Source: Prorocentrum cordatum (lineage: Eukaryota > Sar > Dinophyceae > Prorocentrales > Prorocentraceae). From it: a stretch of 64,000 nt of DNA. Positions 51,931 through 62,232 of this stretch are shown one piece after another. The notes beneath the pieces were generated by a model that did no database searches, was not told the DNA's origin, and saw only the letters and a list, made by a program, of their open reading frames with translations. Location of the stretch: assembly GCA_963575745.1 (NCBI GenBank), contig CAUYUJ010016708.1, forward strand, positions 115,001-179,000, given 5' to 3'. The position numbers and the translations under genes were made by a program. Every line of letters starts with the position of its first letter. Position 1 is the first letter of the stretch.

Positions 51931-52131
51931 TAGAAGAACTAAGAAAAACAACATGAACATGAATTTCTGGCGCTCCGCACGGATTTCTTGGATCCGCGCA
52001 CCCCCTGTCCCTGGCGCGCGGAGCACGCCACGGGCGGCGCCGGAGGCGCCGCCAGAAGGGCCCGGCGCGGATCCAAGGAATCCGCGCGGAGCGCCACAAG
52101 TTTTGGTTTGTGTGTTTGTGTTTTCTTCTTT
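51931..52131. repeat. Foldback element family A, copy A11
   Basis: TAGAAGAACTAAGAAAAACA and GGCGCTCCGCACGGATTTCT to CCGCGCGGAGCGCCACAAG and GTGTTTTCTTCTTTGATG. On the minus strand it ends ...GTTCTTCTAG|GTGGGG, a possible 3' splice site before exon-like sequence. Confidence 0.8.
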
Positions 52132-52141
52132 GATGGATGGG

Positions 52142-52295
52142 CTTAGGTCGGGCCAGTCCCCCGACAGAGGGATTTTGAACGAAAAATAAAAAATAGGAAA
52201 ACAAATCCTCAAATGGTCATGAAAATAATCAAAAAAGCGTCCCCGGACTATCTTTTTACTATCTTTGAATTTTCGAGGGACGTGCCCGACTTAAG
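52142..52295. repeat. Foldback element family D, copy D2, TSD GATGGG
   Basis: CTTAGGTCGGGCCAGTCCCC to GACGTGCCCGACTTAAG. GATGGG directly flanks it (52,136-52,141 and 52,296-52,301), the same length of duplication as D6 and D8/D10. Confidence 0.9.
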
Positions 52296-52552
52296 GATGG
52301 GCGTGCTCTCTCCATGCCGCTTCTGCCGGTACTTCGCCACCGGGTTCCTGGAAAAAGGCGCGCCTTTGCAAGTACGTCGACTTCGGCACCGCCTGATCCC
52401 GAGGCTCCGCCTCCTCCCGGCCTCGCTCTGAGGCTGCGCCCTCCCCCTTTCCTCCCCCTCAATGTTTGATTCAAGCTTCGCGCGGCCCGCTCAGCTTCGA
52501 CCGGAAGAGGCGCGCTCTCGACCCGCGAATCAAAAAAGTGTGCTCTCCAGTG

Positions 52553-52719
52553 AAGGGGCCCCAGGACACAAATAAACACACACACACATAAAACTATTCC
52601 CCATGCTTCCCCACATTCTCTGGGCTTCTGCCTTCCCCCCCCCCCCACTTCCCGTATTTTCCTATATTTTTTCTGGGGAATCGACGATTCATTGTGTCTG
52701 TGTGTTTTTTCCCCTCCCG
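52553..52719. repeat. Family C element, copy C8
   Basis: GGGGCCCCAGGACACAAATA to TTGTGTCTGTGTGTTTTTTC. It directly precedes a third copy of the exon-like piece also found at 51,875-51,930. Confidence 0.7.
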
Positions 52720-52920
52720 ATCCATGCCCGGCTGCCTTCGCTGGCACTGGCCCCACTGGCGCCGGCGCCGCCGCCGCCGCCGCCGCCTGCGGGGCGGCGG
52801 CCGGGGCAGGCCCGCCGGCCACCTGCTGGAGAGGACATCGCTCGTGGCCGGTCCCCGGCCCCGGCGGCGTGGCCTGGGCCCCGCTGGCCGATTCCCCCCC
52901 ACCCCCCCCCCTCGATGATT

Positions 52921-53068
52921 TGTGGATGCCACGACAGAGGACACCCGAACAGTCCTATCATTGAATTTACCATGTGGTTTAAACATGTTTTTTTAAAGGT
53001 TTGGCACATGTTGTAGACGTCTGGGAATGATTCGGCGACGTGCTTCCTCTCCAGGGATCGTCCTACGC
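52921..53068. repeat. Dispersed element family K, copy K2
   Basis: GTGGATGCCACGACAGAGGA, CAGTCCTATCATTGAATTTA, TTCCTCTCCAGGGATCGTCC; about 75-80% similar to K1. From 53,068 to 53,540 nothing else. Confidence 0.65.
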
Positions 53069-53539
53069 AGCCCTAGATGGGGAAATAGGTCCTTCCCTCC
53101 GGGTTTCGAGAGGTGCATCCCCTTACTGGGGTGGTAGTCTGGTGGCGGTCTCGAAGGGGATGTTAGAGGCCTGGAAATGGGCAACAACACCAACACAGGG
53201 GGTTGCCTCCACAGGGGAAAGATGATCGTAGATTTCGGTGTTGGTGGTAATATTTCGGCCACCTTGGATCCCAGAATATTGCCACCATCACCGAGATCGG
53301 GACCTTCTTCCCTCGGTGGAGAGACGTCGCCGATATTGGTGTTGGTGTCAACCTCTAGGCCTGCGAGGGTGGGGAGGGGGAGGGGGATTGGTGGCCTCAA
53401 CGGACACCGAGATCCAGGGCCCCGGGGCCCGCCCGCCCTCCACGCTCTGACTTCTCTGGCCGCGGCCCCCCGGGAGATCCCGACCGCCGCGCCCCACGGG
53501 GAGTGCATGGCTCCCTCCCGGGCCCCCTTTTTCGGGAGC

Positions 53540-53730
53540 GGCCAGGAGAGGGGGGGTGTCCAAGAGGGGGGGGGGTGCAAATCATGACCGACGGCACGTG
53601 CGCGGCCCAGCGGGGGGGCCGGGGACGTGATGAAGTAAGAAGCGGCGCCATGAAGTCTGGGGAGATATTATGGCCCCCGCCATGATATCCCCCCCCCCTA
53701 GTCATCACCCCCCTCTTTTCCGCCCCCGAC
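53540..53730. repeat. Dispersed element family H, copy H3
   Basis: CAAATCATGACCGACGGCAC to GCCATGATATCCCCCCCCCT and CATCACCCCCCTCTTTTCCG. Confidence 0.65.
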
Positions 53731-53809
53731 CTCTTGGGGGCCCTGTGGCCCAAGAGGCGAGCCGCAGAGGGCCGACATCGGGGGGACAACCGCCGGGACT
53801 GCACAAGTC

Positions 53810-54055
53810 ATGCCGTCGGAGATCGGAGGCCTGGAGGTGGGCCCCGACCAGGGCTGGGTGGCGGCGTGTACACCCTGCGAAATGCTTGAGAAATCATGGG
53901 TTAAGAAATTCAGAGTCTCAGATTTTGAAGAAAAGCCCAGAACTTGTATTCAAAGGACTTACATTGAAACATTAAGAACAATCGAGACTCTGGCCGAAAA
54001 CGCAAGCTTTCTTAAGTATCGCCTAGGGTGTACGGTCAGGATCCTTCTTTCTTAG
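53810..54055 (+). CDS. Small ORF, 81 codons, doubtful
   Basis: ATG at 53,810, stop at 54,055; includes MLEKSWVKKFRVSDFEEKPR and TYIETLRTIETLAENASFLK. More AT-rich and less biased than its surroundings, so it may be real or be part of an element. No domain, no neighbour on the same strand. Confidence 0.25.
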   Translation: MPSEIGGLEVGPDQGWVAACTPCEMLEKSWVKKFRVSDFEEKPRTCIQRTYIETLRTIETLAENASFLKYRLGCTVRILLS

Positions 54056-54239
54056 CGTGCCGCGGCGGCCGCCCCCCGCGACACGCCGTGCCGTGCGAGC
54101 GGTCAGCGCGTCGCTCCGCGGGGCGGGAGGCGGGGAGATGCTCGGGACACTGACGCTCGGGAGCGGGAACGCGTATATAGCGTGTCGCGCCGCAGCGTGG
54201 TGGGCCAGAGCCAGCAGAGCGACGCGCTGTCCAACAGAA

Positions 54240-54360
54240 GTTTCAAGGGGGCGGGTGGGGCCGCGGAGCACCTTCCTCACCAGCACAATGTTCTCGAACT
54301 TGATGGCCTTCACTCCGCCGCTGTCCAAGTTGATGAGGGCGCGGCCGGGGGAGTGAACCT
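54240..54360 (-). CDS. Exon-like fragment, minus strand
   Basis: Minus strand reads SPGRALINLDSGGVKAIKFE and NIVL, then GTGAGG, a canonical 5' splice site. The L-x-S-G-x-x-K-A-x-K-x-x-N pattern recalls VRVEKSGKVMAVKRTNL in the 24-kb gene, so both may use the same small beta motif. Start not visible. Confidence 0.35.
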
Positions 54361-54682
54361 GGCCGGCCTCAAAGGCTTGCCCCCGCCCAGGTGGGAATCA
54401 ACCACCAAACATTACAGTGAAAACGTGTACTAAGGACGCGGGGTAAGGACCTGCGAAAATTGCCAGGGACGGGCCGCAGAGGCTGAGGCAGGCAAGGACC
54501 CAAGGGAGGGTACCCTTGAAAAAGTCGTTTGCCCTTACTGTGCGCGTTGACTGTAGGAGAAAGCGTGCCAGGCAGCCGGAGACACATCTGGCTGGAATCA
54601 CACGCGGAAGAGCTGGAGACCACGCACCGGATACACATGCGGAAGAGCGGCGTGCCCGGCCGCAGGAGGGCTGAGCGCTCGA

Positions 54683-54724
54683 CACACACACACACACACA
54701 CGCACGCACACGCACGCACGCACG

Positions 54725-54755
<31 letters not shown>

Positions 54756-54951
54756 ACGCACACGCACACGCACACGCACACGCACACGCACACGCACACG
54801 CACACGCACACGCACACGCACACGCACACGCACACGCACACGCACACGCACACGCACACGCACACGCACACGCACACGCACACGCACACGCACACGCACA
54901 CGCACACGCACACGCACACGCACACGCACACGCACACGCACACACACACAC
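54683..54951. repeat. (CACACG)n microsatellite
   Basis: Alternating purine-pyrimidine CACACG for over 200 bp between CA runs; such tracts can adopt Z-DNA. His-Thr, Cys-Val and Arg-Thr frames are artefacts. Confidence 0.95.
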
Positions 54952-55229
54952 CTCGCCAAACGTGGGCGCCAAAAACTCAAACGGGTCTTGCGCGATAAGG
55001 CGCAGCGACGTGACGCCGCGGCTCGCGCGGGCCGCCAGCTCGGCACGGGAGCATCGGAGACGAGGACGCCCACGCGCGGCCTGGCGCGGGAAGCTGGCGC
55101 GCACGTGTCCGCACAATCGACCTCGCTTTCTTCCGGCTTCCGCTCTCGCCCACCTGGCGGCCTCGGGGGCCCCCATCCGCGCGGCGGGCGTGGGCGGGGA
55201 GGGGGGCGGCTGGGAAGTGATGCTGGTCG

Positions 55230-55395
55230 CCGCGACGGAGGGGGAGGAGGAGGAGGAGAAAGCGGAGGAGGAGGAGGAGGAGGAGGAGGAGGAGGAGGAG
55301 GAGGAGGAGGAGGAGGAGGAGGAGGAGGGAGGGAGGGAGGGAGGGAGGGAGGGAGGGAGGGAGGGAGGAGGAGGAGGAGGAGGAGGAGGAGAACC
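55230..55395. repeat. (GGA)n / (GGGA)n polypurine tract
   Basis: GAGGAG followed by GGGAGGGA and GAGGAG again. Confidence 0.95.
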
Positions 55396-55604
55396 CGCCG
55401 CGCCGTGTGCACACCCAACTCCCTGGAAAGAGAAACAGCCTCTGCCTCGAGCCGGGAGCGGGGGCCGCACGCCTTGAGACCCCCTGAGAGCTGGCTCGCC
55501 CACGCAGCCCTCCTGGCCGTTGAGGCCCGCGGCCTTCAGGCCCGCCAGCGTCACGCGCCAGCCGGCCTCGAGGCGCCCGTCCTCGACTATGGCCTCGGGG
55601 CGGC

Positions 55605-55817
55605 TTTCGACGCCCGATATGGGTACGGAAATAATGGGTACTGTGCCCAACAGCAAATGTTGTCCAAAACCAACAGCGGCCGCTGTTGGGCTGGCGGCCT
55701 TCTGTCTCGAATTGATACAGACCGCGGCGGCGTGGACAGCGAGTCCTGTTCAAAATGAACAGGAACTGCTGTTGGGCATTGTACCCATTCTTTCCATACC
55801 CATTTCGGGCGTCCAGA
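55605..55817. repeat. Foldback element family B, copy B5, TSD GCGGC
   Basis: TTTCGACGCCCGATATGGGT to CATTTCGGGCGTCCAGA, inner CAACAGCGGCCGCTGTTG. GCGGC on both sides (55,600-55,604 and 55,818-55,822). Confidence 0.85.
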
Positions 55818-56039
55818 GCGGCGGCTGCTCTTTCCGCTCCCCCATCCCACTCCTGCCGCGACCGACTCGCCTCCTCTTCCTCCTCCTGTGCCCCTCCCCG
55901 TGCTCCGCAGTTCCTGTCCATACGAATGACTCCTCCCTGTCGCACCCCGAGGCGGGTCGAAAGGGCGGGTCGGGCGTTTCGCATGAGGCGTCCTCACCAT
56001 GTATGGCCCTGTAGCTTAAACCTTGGCAACCCTTTCGCA

Positions 56040-56310
56040 GCTGGAGGGCGGGCGGTTTTCAAAATGTTGCCCTCGCCTTGTCGCACATTCGTTTTAAATG
56101 TGGTTCTCGCCTTAGCGCCGCGCACACTCGACGCAAACCTTTGCAAGAGTTTCACAATTTGAAGGCGGCTTGATTTCAAAAGGTGGCTCTTGCCTAGGCG
56201 CCGCGCGCAATCGTCCTACCAGAAATTTAAAGTGTTCACGGGTTGAGGGCGGCTCGCATTCAAAATGTGGTTTTCGCCTTAGCACCGCGCGCATTCGTCT
56301 TAAACCGTTG
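56040..56310. repeat. Degenerate tandem repeat, three units of about 110 bp
   Basis: GGGCGG(C)..TTCAAAATG(T)GG..TCGCCTTAGC.CCGCGCGCA recurs at about 56,047, 56,105-56,170 and 56,245. No gene. Confidence 0.55.
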
Positions 56311-56619
56311 AGGAGTTTCACGGCTTCTCATGGTCAACGCACCAGAAATTGCGTTTTGGAAAAATTCCAGATTGTGAGGGCGCGACATTTACGTTGATTC
56401 GCGGTGTTGACGTCCCACGAACGGCGTTCTGGTACCATTCAGGATAATCAGAACGCAACAATCAGGTTGATCAGTGGCGTTGGGGTCCCGAAAGTGGTGT
56501 TTTTGGCACGTTCAGGGTCTTCAAACAGTTCTCTCCCAAAGGGGCAGTTCCTGTGGAAATGAACCCTTGTAGGGGCCTATGAAGAGGGATCTTGAAGGGA
56601 CGGTTTATTCCAACATCGG

Positions 56620-56800
56620 CGGCGCGCGCATGGGCGATCCAACGGCGAGCCCACCCTGGGCAGCACGGCGGCGGAGGCGGAGGCGATCGCGTCCGACTCG
56701 CAGTCGCCCAGGGCGCCGGACGAGGAGAGCCACTACAAGGCTCAGCGGCAGCTCGACGCCGGAGTGAGCGCGTTTCACGGGCGCTTGCCTTGGGAACGTT
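56620..56800 (+). CDS. Exon-like fragment, plus strand
   Basis: Open plus-strand stretch encoding HGRSNGEPTLGSTAAEAEAI, ASDSQSPRAPDEESHYKAQR and QLDAGVSAFHG: acidic, helix-forming, unlike the repeats around it. No start codon, domain or clear splice sites. Unknown product. Confidence 0.3.
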
Positions 56801-57194
56801 CGGCGACGCGTTTGAGCCGGGGGGCCCCCCGGGACATTCGGCGCCGTCGAACAAAACCAATGGCACTCCCATCCACCCTCCCCCCCACCTCCCCGAACCC
56901 CCCCCTCTCCAAGGAGACGGGGGGGGGGGTCGAAAACCCCGTTTTCCAGCGCAAGGGGCGGGAGGGTCGAACCCCGCAACCCCCTCTGGCGCAAGCGCCG
57001 GCGCGCCAGCGCGCGCGGCGGCGGCGGCGGCGGCTGGCAGCACCGACGGCGGCGACGCGGCGACGAAGCCAGCACCAAGACGGGGGCGACGACAAGGTCC
57101 CTTGTAATCCTCCGCCCTCGGCCCTGAACGTCGGAATACTGACGGGCCCAGACCCCAAATATAAATATCATTCGCGATGCGTCGCGGGCCTCCA

Positions 57195-57211
57195 GCGTTT
57201 TCCGTCGTCGT

Positions 57212-57244
<33 letters not shown>

Positions 57245-57316
57245 TCGTCGTCGTCGTCGTCGTCGTCATCGTCGTCGTCGTCGTCGCCATCGTCGTCATC
57301 GTCGTCGTCGTCGCCG

Positions 57317-57349
<33 letters not shown>

Positions 57350-57387
57350 TCGTCGTCGTCGACATCGTCGTCATGCTCGTGGCGGTG

Positions 57388-57428
<41 letters not shown>

Positions 57429-57490
57429 GCTGGTCGTCGTAGTCGTCGTCGTCGTCGTGTTCGAAGCCGCTGTGGTCGGCATCGCCGTCA

Positions 57491-57524
<34 letters not shown>

Positions 57525-58278
57525 GGTCGTCGTCGCCGTCGTCGTCGTCGTCGGCGTCGTCATGGCCGTCGTTGCCATCCTCGTCGTCGACGTCGTCTTC
57601 ATCGTCGCCGTCGTTGACGTCGTCGTCGTCACCGTCGCCACCGTCGTCGACGTCATCGTCGCCGTCGCCGTCGCAGTCGTCGTCGTCGCCGTCGTCGTCG
57701 AAGTCGAAGTCGCCGTCGTCGTAGTCGCGGTCGTCGCCGTAGCCGTCGCCGTCGCCGTCGTCGTCGTCGTCGTCGTCGTGGTCGTCTTCCCCGTCGTCGT
57801 CGTCGTTGTCGTCGTCATCACCCTCGTCGTCGTTGTCGTCGTCGTCGCCGTCGCCGTAGTCGTCGCCGTCGTCGTCGCCGTCGACGCCCCCGTCGTCGTC
57901 GTAGTCGTCGTCTTTATCGTCGTCGTCGTCGTGGTCGTCGTCGTCGTCGTCGCCGTCTTCTTAGTCGCTGTCGTCGTCGTCTCTATCGTCGTCACCCTCG
58001 TCGTGGATTCTTCGTCGTCATCGTCGTTATCGTCGTCGCCGTCTTCGTCGTCGTCGACGTCGCCGTCGTCGTCGTCGACGTCGTTGTCGTCGTCGCCGTC
58101 GCCGTCGTCGTCGCCGTCGTCGTCACAATCGTCGTCGTCGCTGTCGTCGTCGTCGTCGTGCTCGTCGTCATCGCCGTCATCGCCGTCGTCGTGGTCCTCG
58201 TCGTCGTCTTCGTCGTCGTCATCCCTATCGTTTGCGTCGTCGCGGTCGGTCTCGTCGTCGTCGTCGCCGTGGTAATCC

Positions 58279-58316
<38 letters not shown>

Positions 58317-58471
58317 GCCGTCGTCGTCGCCGACGTCGTCGTCGCCGTCGTCGTCGCCGTCGCCAGGGCCGCCAGCTGGCACCGCAGCCGGCGCCAGCCG
58401 AGAGGGAGGAGGGGAGTCGAATCGTCGACGCCGTCGTCGCCGTTTCGGCGTCGTCGCCGTCGCCATGGTCG

Positions 58472-58511
<40 letters not shown>

Positions 58512-58529
58512 AGTCGCCGTCGACGTCGC

Positions 58530-58561
<32 letters not shown>

Positions 58562-58645
58562 CCATCGTAGTCGCCGTGGTTTTTCGTCGTCGTCGTGTCG
58601 TCATGCTCGTCGGCGTCGTAGTTACCGTCGTCGTTGTTGCCGTCG

Positions 58646-58691
<46 letters not shown>

Positions 58692-59167
58692 AGACGTCGC
58701 CGTCGTCGCCGTTGTTGTCGCCGTCGTCGTCGTCGTCGTCGCAGACGTCGCCGTCGTCGCCGTCGTCGTCGCCGTCGACATCGTCGCCGTCGTCGTCGTC
58801 GCCGTTGTCGTCGTCGTCGCCGTCGTGCACGTCGTCGTCGTCGTCGCCATCGGTCGTCGTCGTCGTCGTCGTTGCCGTCGTCGTCGTCGCCTTCGCCGTC
58901 GTCGTCGTATCCGTTCTTGTCGTCGTCGACGTCATTTTCAACATCGCCGTCGTCGTCGTAGTCGTCGTTGTCGTCACCGTCATATTCGTCTTCGTCGCCG
59001 TCGTTGTCGTCGTTGCAATCCTCGTCGTCTGCGCCATCGTCACGGTCGTCGTCATCCCGTCGTCACCGTCGTTGTCATCGTCGTGGTTGTCGTCGTCGTC
59101 GTCGTCGTCAACGTCTTCGCCGCCGTCGTCACCTTCGTCATCGTCGCCGCCGTCGCCGTCATTGCCG

Positions 59168-59208
<41 letters not shown>

Positions 59209-59499
59209 TCTTCGTCGTCGTCGCCGTCGTGCACGTCGTCGTCGCCGCCGTCGCCATCATCGTCGTCGTCGTGCTGCTCGGTGTCGTCGTCATCGTTGTG
59301 TTCATCGTCGTCGTCGCCATTGTCGCCGTCGTCGCCGTCGTAGTCGTCGTTGCCGTCAGAGCATCGTCGCCATCGTCGTCGACGTCGTTGTCGTCGCCGT
59401 GCTCGTCGACGTCATTCTCGTCGAACACGCAGTCGTCGTCGTCGTCGTGTTTGTCGCCGTCGTGGTCGTTGCCGTCGTCGACTTCGTCGTCATGGCCAG

Positions 59500-59542
<43 letters not shown>

Positions 59543-59724
59543 CCCACCGTCGTCTGCGTCGTCGCCGTCGTCGTCTGCGCCGACGTCGTCGTCGTCGCCG
59601 CCGTCGTCGTCGTGCTCGTCGTCGTCGCCGCCGTCGTCGTGGTCGTCGTGGCCGGCGTCGCCGTCCTCGTCGTCGTCGTCGTCGCCGTCGTCGTTGTCCT
59701 CGTTGGCGTCGTCGTCGTCGTCGA

Positions 59725-59760
<36 letters not shown>

Positions 59761-59815
59761 CGTGCTCGTCGATGTTGTCGTCGTCGTCTGCGTCGAAAAC
59801 GTCGTCATCGGGATC
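57195..59815. repeat. GTC-rich trinucleotide array, 2.6 kb
   Basis: GTC/GCC/ATC/TTC trinucleotides in one register over 2.6 kb, with one unique patch at about 58,365-58,440 (GCCAGCTGGCACCGCAGCCG). Read on the minus strand it gives Asp-rich (GAC) frames that begin after FISVGKTIPM / RLHLGGEDDPDDDVF at 59,800-59,870; an acidic-repeat C-terminus of a gene is possible but not shown. Confidence 0.9.
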
Positions 59816-59879
59816 GTCTTCCCCACCGAGATGAAGGCGTATGAGGGATCTGGCGATGGTGCGAAGCTCGGGGCCAATG

Positions 59880-60039
59880 TTAAGTCGGGCGTGTCCCCCT
59901 ACAGGGGGGTTTTGGAGAACAAATGCAAAATACTCCAAAGATACTCCCAAATAGCCAAAACAAATGAAACAGATCGTCCCCAGACTATGTTTTGACTCTT
60001 TTTGAATCTTCCTCCTGTAGAGGGACACGCCCGACTTAA
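59880..60039. repeat. Foldback element family D, copy D1, with 18-bp direct repeats
   Basis: TTAAGTCGGGCGTGTCCCCC to GAGGGACACGCCCGACTTAA. The flanks CGAAGCTCGGGGCCAATG (59,862-59,879) and CGAAGCTCGGGACCAATG (60,041-60,058) match at 17 of 18 positions, longer than the 6-bp duplications of D2, D6 and D8/D10. Confidence 0.85.
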
Positions 60040-60285
60040 ACGAAGCTCGGGACCAATGCCGAGTCCCGTCCGTCGATGGCAAGCCCGAAGGCATCCACGA
60101 GCTCAGGGACCAGGTCGAAGCGCGGGGCCCGCGAGCCACAGACGTGGTCGTGGCCGTCAGGCCGTGGGCGGCCTTCGCATGCCCGGCCACCGCGGCGAAG
60201 CGCTGCTGCCTGGGCGTTGTGTGACACCGCCTGCACGCGGTGTTGGCCCGATGAAGTCTACTTGGGCGCCCTCTGGCTGCACCTG

Positions 60286-60482
60286 TAGAAGAAGAAACAA
60301 AGCATATAAACATAAATGTGTGGAGTTCCGTGCGGATGTCTTGGATCTGCGCTGGGCCCCCCTCCCTAGCGCGCGGAGCGCACCAGGGGCGGCGTCAGAG
60401 GCGCCGCCGGGGGGTTCTCAGGCGCGGATCCGAGAAATCCGCGCGGAGCGCCAAAAGTTCATCTTTATGGTTTTTTCTTCTA
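60286..60482. repeat. Foldback element family A, copy A12, with 20-bp direct repeats
   Basis: TAGAAGAAGAAACAAAGCAT to GGTTTTTTCTTCTA with both core hairpins. Flanks CGCCCTCTGGCTGCACCTGT (60,267-60,286) and CGCCCTCTGCCTGCACCTGT (60,494-60,513). On the minus strand the right flank contains ACAG|GTGCAG and the element ends TTTCTTCTTCTACAG|GTGCAG, so a GT-AG intron is possible. Confidence 0.85.
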
Positions 60483-60646
60483 CGATCATTGGACGCCCTC
60501 TGCCTGCACCTGTTCGTGATGTTCTCCAGGGCGGCGACGTCTAACAACCTCCTCATCATCCGCGCCCCAGGTGTGGAAATCTTGTCCGGGGGGGTGCTGG
60601 CGGATGTGGCAGCGCATTCGCGCTGCCTGGGGGTAGGCCCTGCCTG

Positions 60647-60905
60647 CCCTGACTCCGGATCCGCCTTACTTTGGGGAAGTTCGTAAGACGGGCTTGGAAT
60701 TTCCGCCTTACTTTTCAGGCCCCGCTGATGCAAATTTCCGCCCTACTTTTGTGTTGCTGTTTCCGCCCTGCTTCTGTGGATTTCCGCCCTATTTTGTGTT
60801 GGGTGCAGAAATTTCCGCCCTACATGTTCGGCTTCTTATACGTCGATTTCCGACGCAATTTTAAGTTGGAAAAAAAACCAAAGTAGGGCGGATCTGGAGT
60901 CAGGG
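60647..60905. repeat. Foldback element with TTTCCGCCCTACTT repeats
   Basis: 28-bp inverted ends (CCCTGACTCCGGATCCGCCT... / ...AGGGCGGATCTGGAGTCAGGG; 26 of 28 match). Inside are five spaced copies of TTTCCGCCYTACTT. One copy in the window. Confidence 0.8.
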
Positions 60906-61259
60906 TGGGGTGGTGGAGCGGCTGGCCCAGGAGGGCGGGCCTCCTCTTTGCGGCGTGGCCGCGGCCCCATTCGGGGACGTGGCCGTGCTCGCAAATGGGC
61001 CCTCGTCCCCCTGCCGCCTCGGCTTTTCAGGACCCCTCAGCCTGGGGTGCGGTGTCGTGGGCTGGAATCCTCTCCCCCGCTCCTCCCTTCCTCCCTCCCT
61101 TCCTCCCTTCCGCCCTCCCTCCCTCCCTCCTTCCCTCCCTCGCTCCCCCCTCGTCCCCCTCCCCCTCCCGCTCCCCCTCCCTCGCGACCGGTTGTTACTG
61201 TGGCCCGTTGGGTGTTAGTGTGGCCCGTTGGGTGTTAGTGTGGCTCGTCGCGCGGTGGG

Positions 61260-61397
61260 ATGGGAGTTACTGTGGCCCGCGCAGGCCGCTCAATGAAAAG
61301 TAATATGTAAAGGTATCTCATGTTAGATCTGGAGAGATTCGCAACCCTTACGGGAATGCACTCCCGCGCAGGCAAAAGTGGCCACAGTAACTCCCAC
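61260..61397. repeat. Foldback element with perfect 16-bp inverted ends
   Basis: GGGAGTTACTGTGGCC (61,262) and GGCCACAGTAACTCCC (61,380-61,395). Related GGCCCGTTGGGTGTTAGTGT units lie just before it, and inverted ones (AACACCCACCGGGCCGCAGT) at about 62,710-62,750. C/T-rich simple sequence precedes it (61,080-61,190). Confidence 0.75.
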
Positions 61398-61399
61398 CT

Positions 61400-61810
61400 G
61401 GAACCAACGCGGTAGTAGTGCTGTGTTAGTGGTGTGGTGGTCGCTGTGCTGTGTTAGTGGTGTGGTGTTGGTAATGTTGTGTTAGTGGTGTGTTGGTAGT
61501 GGCTGGTTGTGCTGTATGCTGTGTTAGTGGTGTGGTGTTGGTAGTGGTGTGCTGTGTTAGTGGTGTGGTGTTGGTAGTTTTGTGTTAGTGGTGTGGTGTT
61601 GGTAGTGTTGTTGAGTTGTTAGTAGGTAGTAGTGTTGTGGTAGTGGCAGTGGTGCTGTGGTAGTGGTGTTGTGGTAGCGGTGTTGTGGTTGTGGTATTGT
61701 GGTAGCGGTGTAGTGGTGTTGTGGTAGCGGTGTTGTGGTGTTGTGGTACTGGTATTGTGGTAGTAGTGCTGTAGTGTGGTAGTACTATGGTGCTGTAGTG
61801 TTGGTGTTAG
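61400..61810. repeat. GTGTTAGTGGTGTGGTGTTG minisatellite
   Basis: Imperfect units of 18-30 bp drifting into GTAGTGGTGTTGTG. Confidence 0.9.
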
Positions 61811-62095
61811 GTAAGATCGTCCATAGGGAGTACTAGACCTACGGAGTACTAGTCGCAGGGAGTGCTAGCCCCAGGTAGTACCAGACCTAGGAATTACTAC
61901 CCCTAGGGCGTACTCGTCCAAGGGAGTACTCGTTCTATGGAGTACTCGCACTACGGAGTACCAGCCCTAAGGAATACTACTCCTAGGGAGTGCTAGTCCG
62001 AGGGAGTGCCAGGAAATACTGTCGCTGGGGAGTGCTAGCCCTAGAAAGTACTGGCGCTAGGGAGTGCTAGCCCTAGGGCGCTAGGGACGACGAGA
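61810..62095. repeat. CTAGGGAGTACTAG minisatellite
   Basis: About 15-20 degenerate units of 14-20 bp, many containing the palindrome AGTACT and CCTAGG. Confidence 0.85.
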
Positions 62096-62099
62096 AGTA

Positions 62100-62104
62100 G
62101 TCGT

Positions 62105-62184
<80 letters not shown>

Positions 62185-62185
62185 A

Positions 62186-62232
<47 letters not shown>

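Noticed and set aside
54369-55418. Frame with long Arg-Val or Cys-Val stretch plus Pro-rich end
   Set aside because: Produced by (CACACG)n and (GGA)n on the opposite strand; no unique domain.
57168-59995. Open frames of 400-560 codons in the GTC array on both strands
   Set aside because: Simple Val, Ser, Thr, Arg or Asp strings from a trinucleotide repeat. Only the minus-strand Asp frame is kept as a remote possibility.
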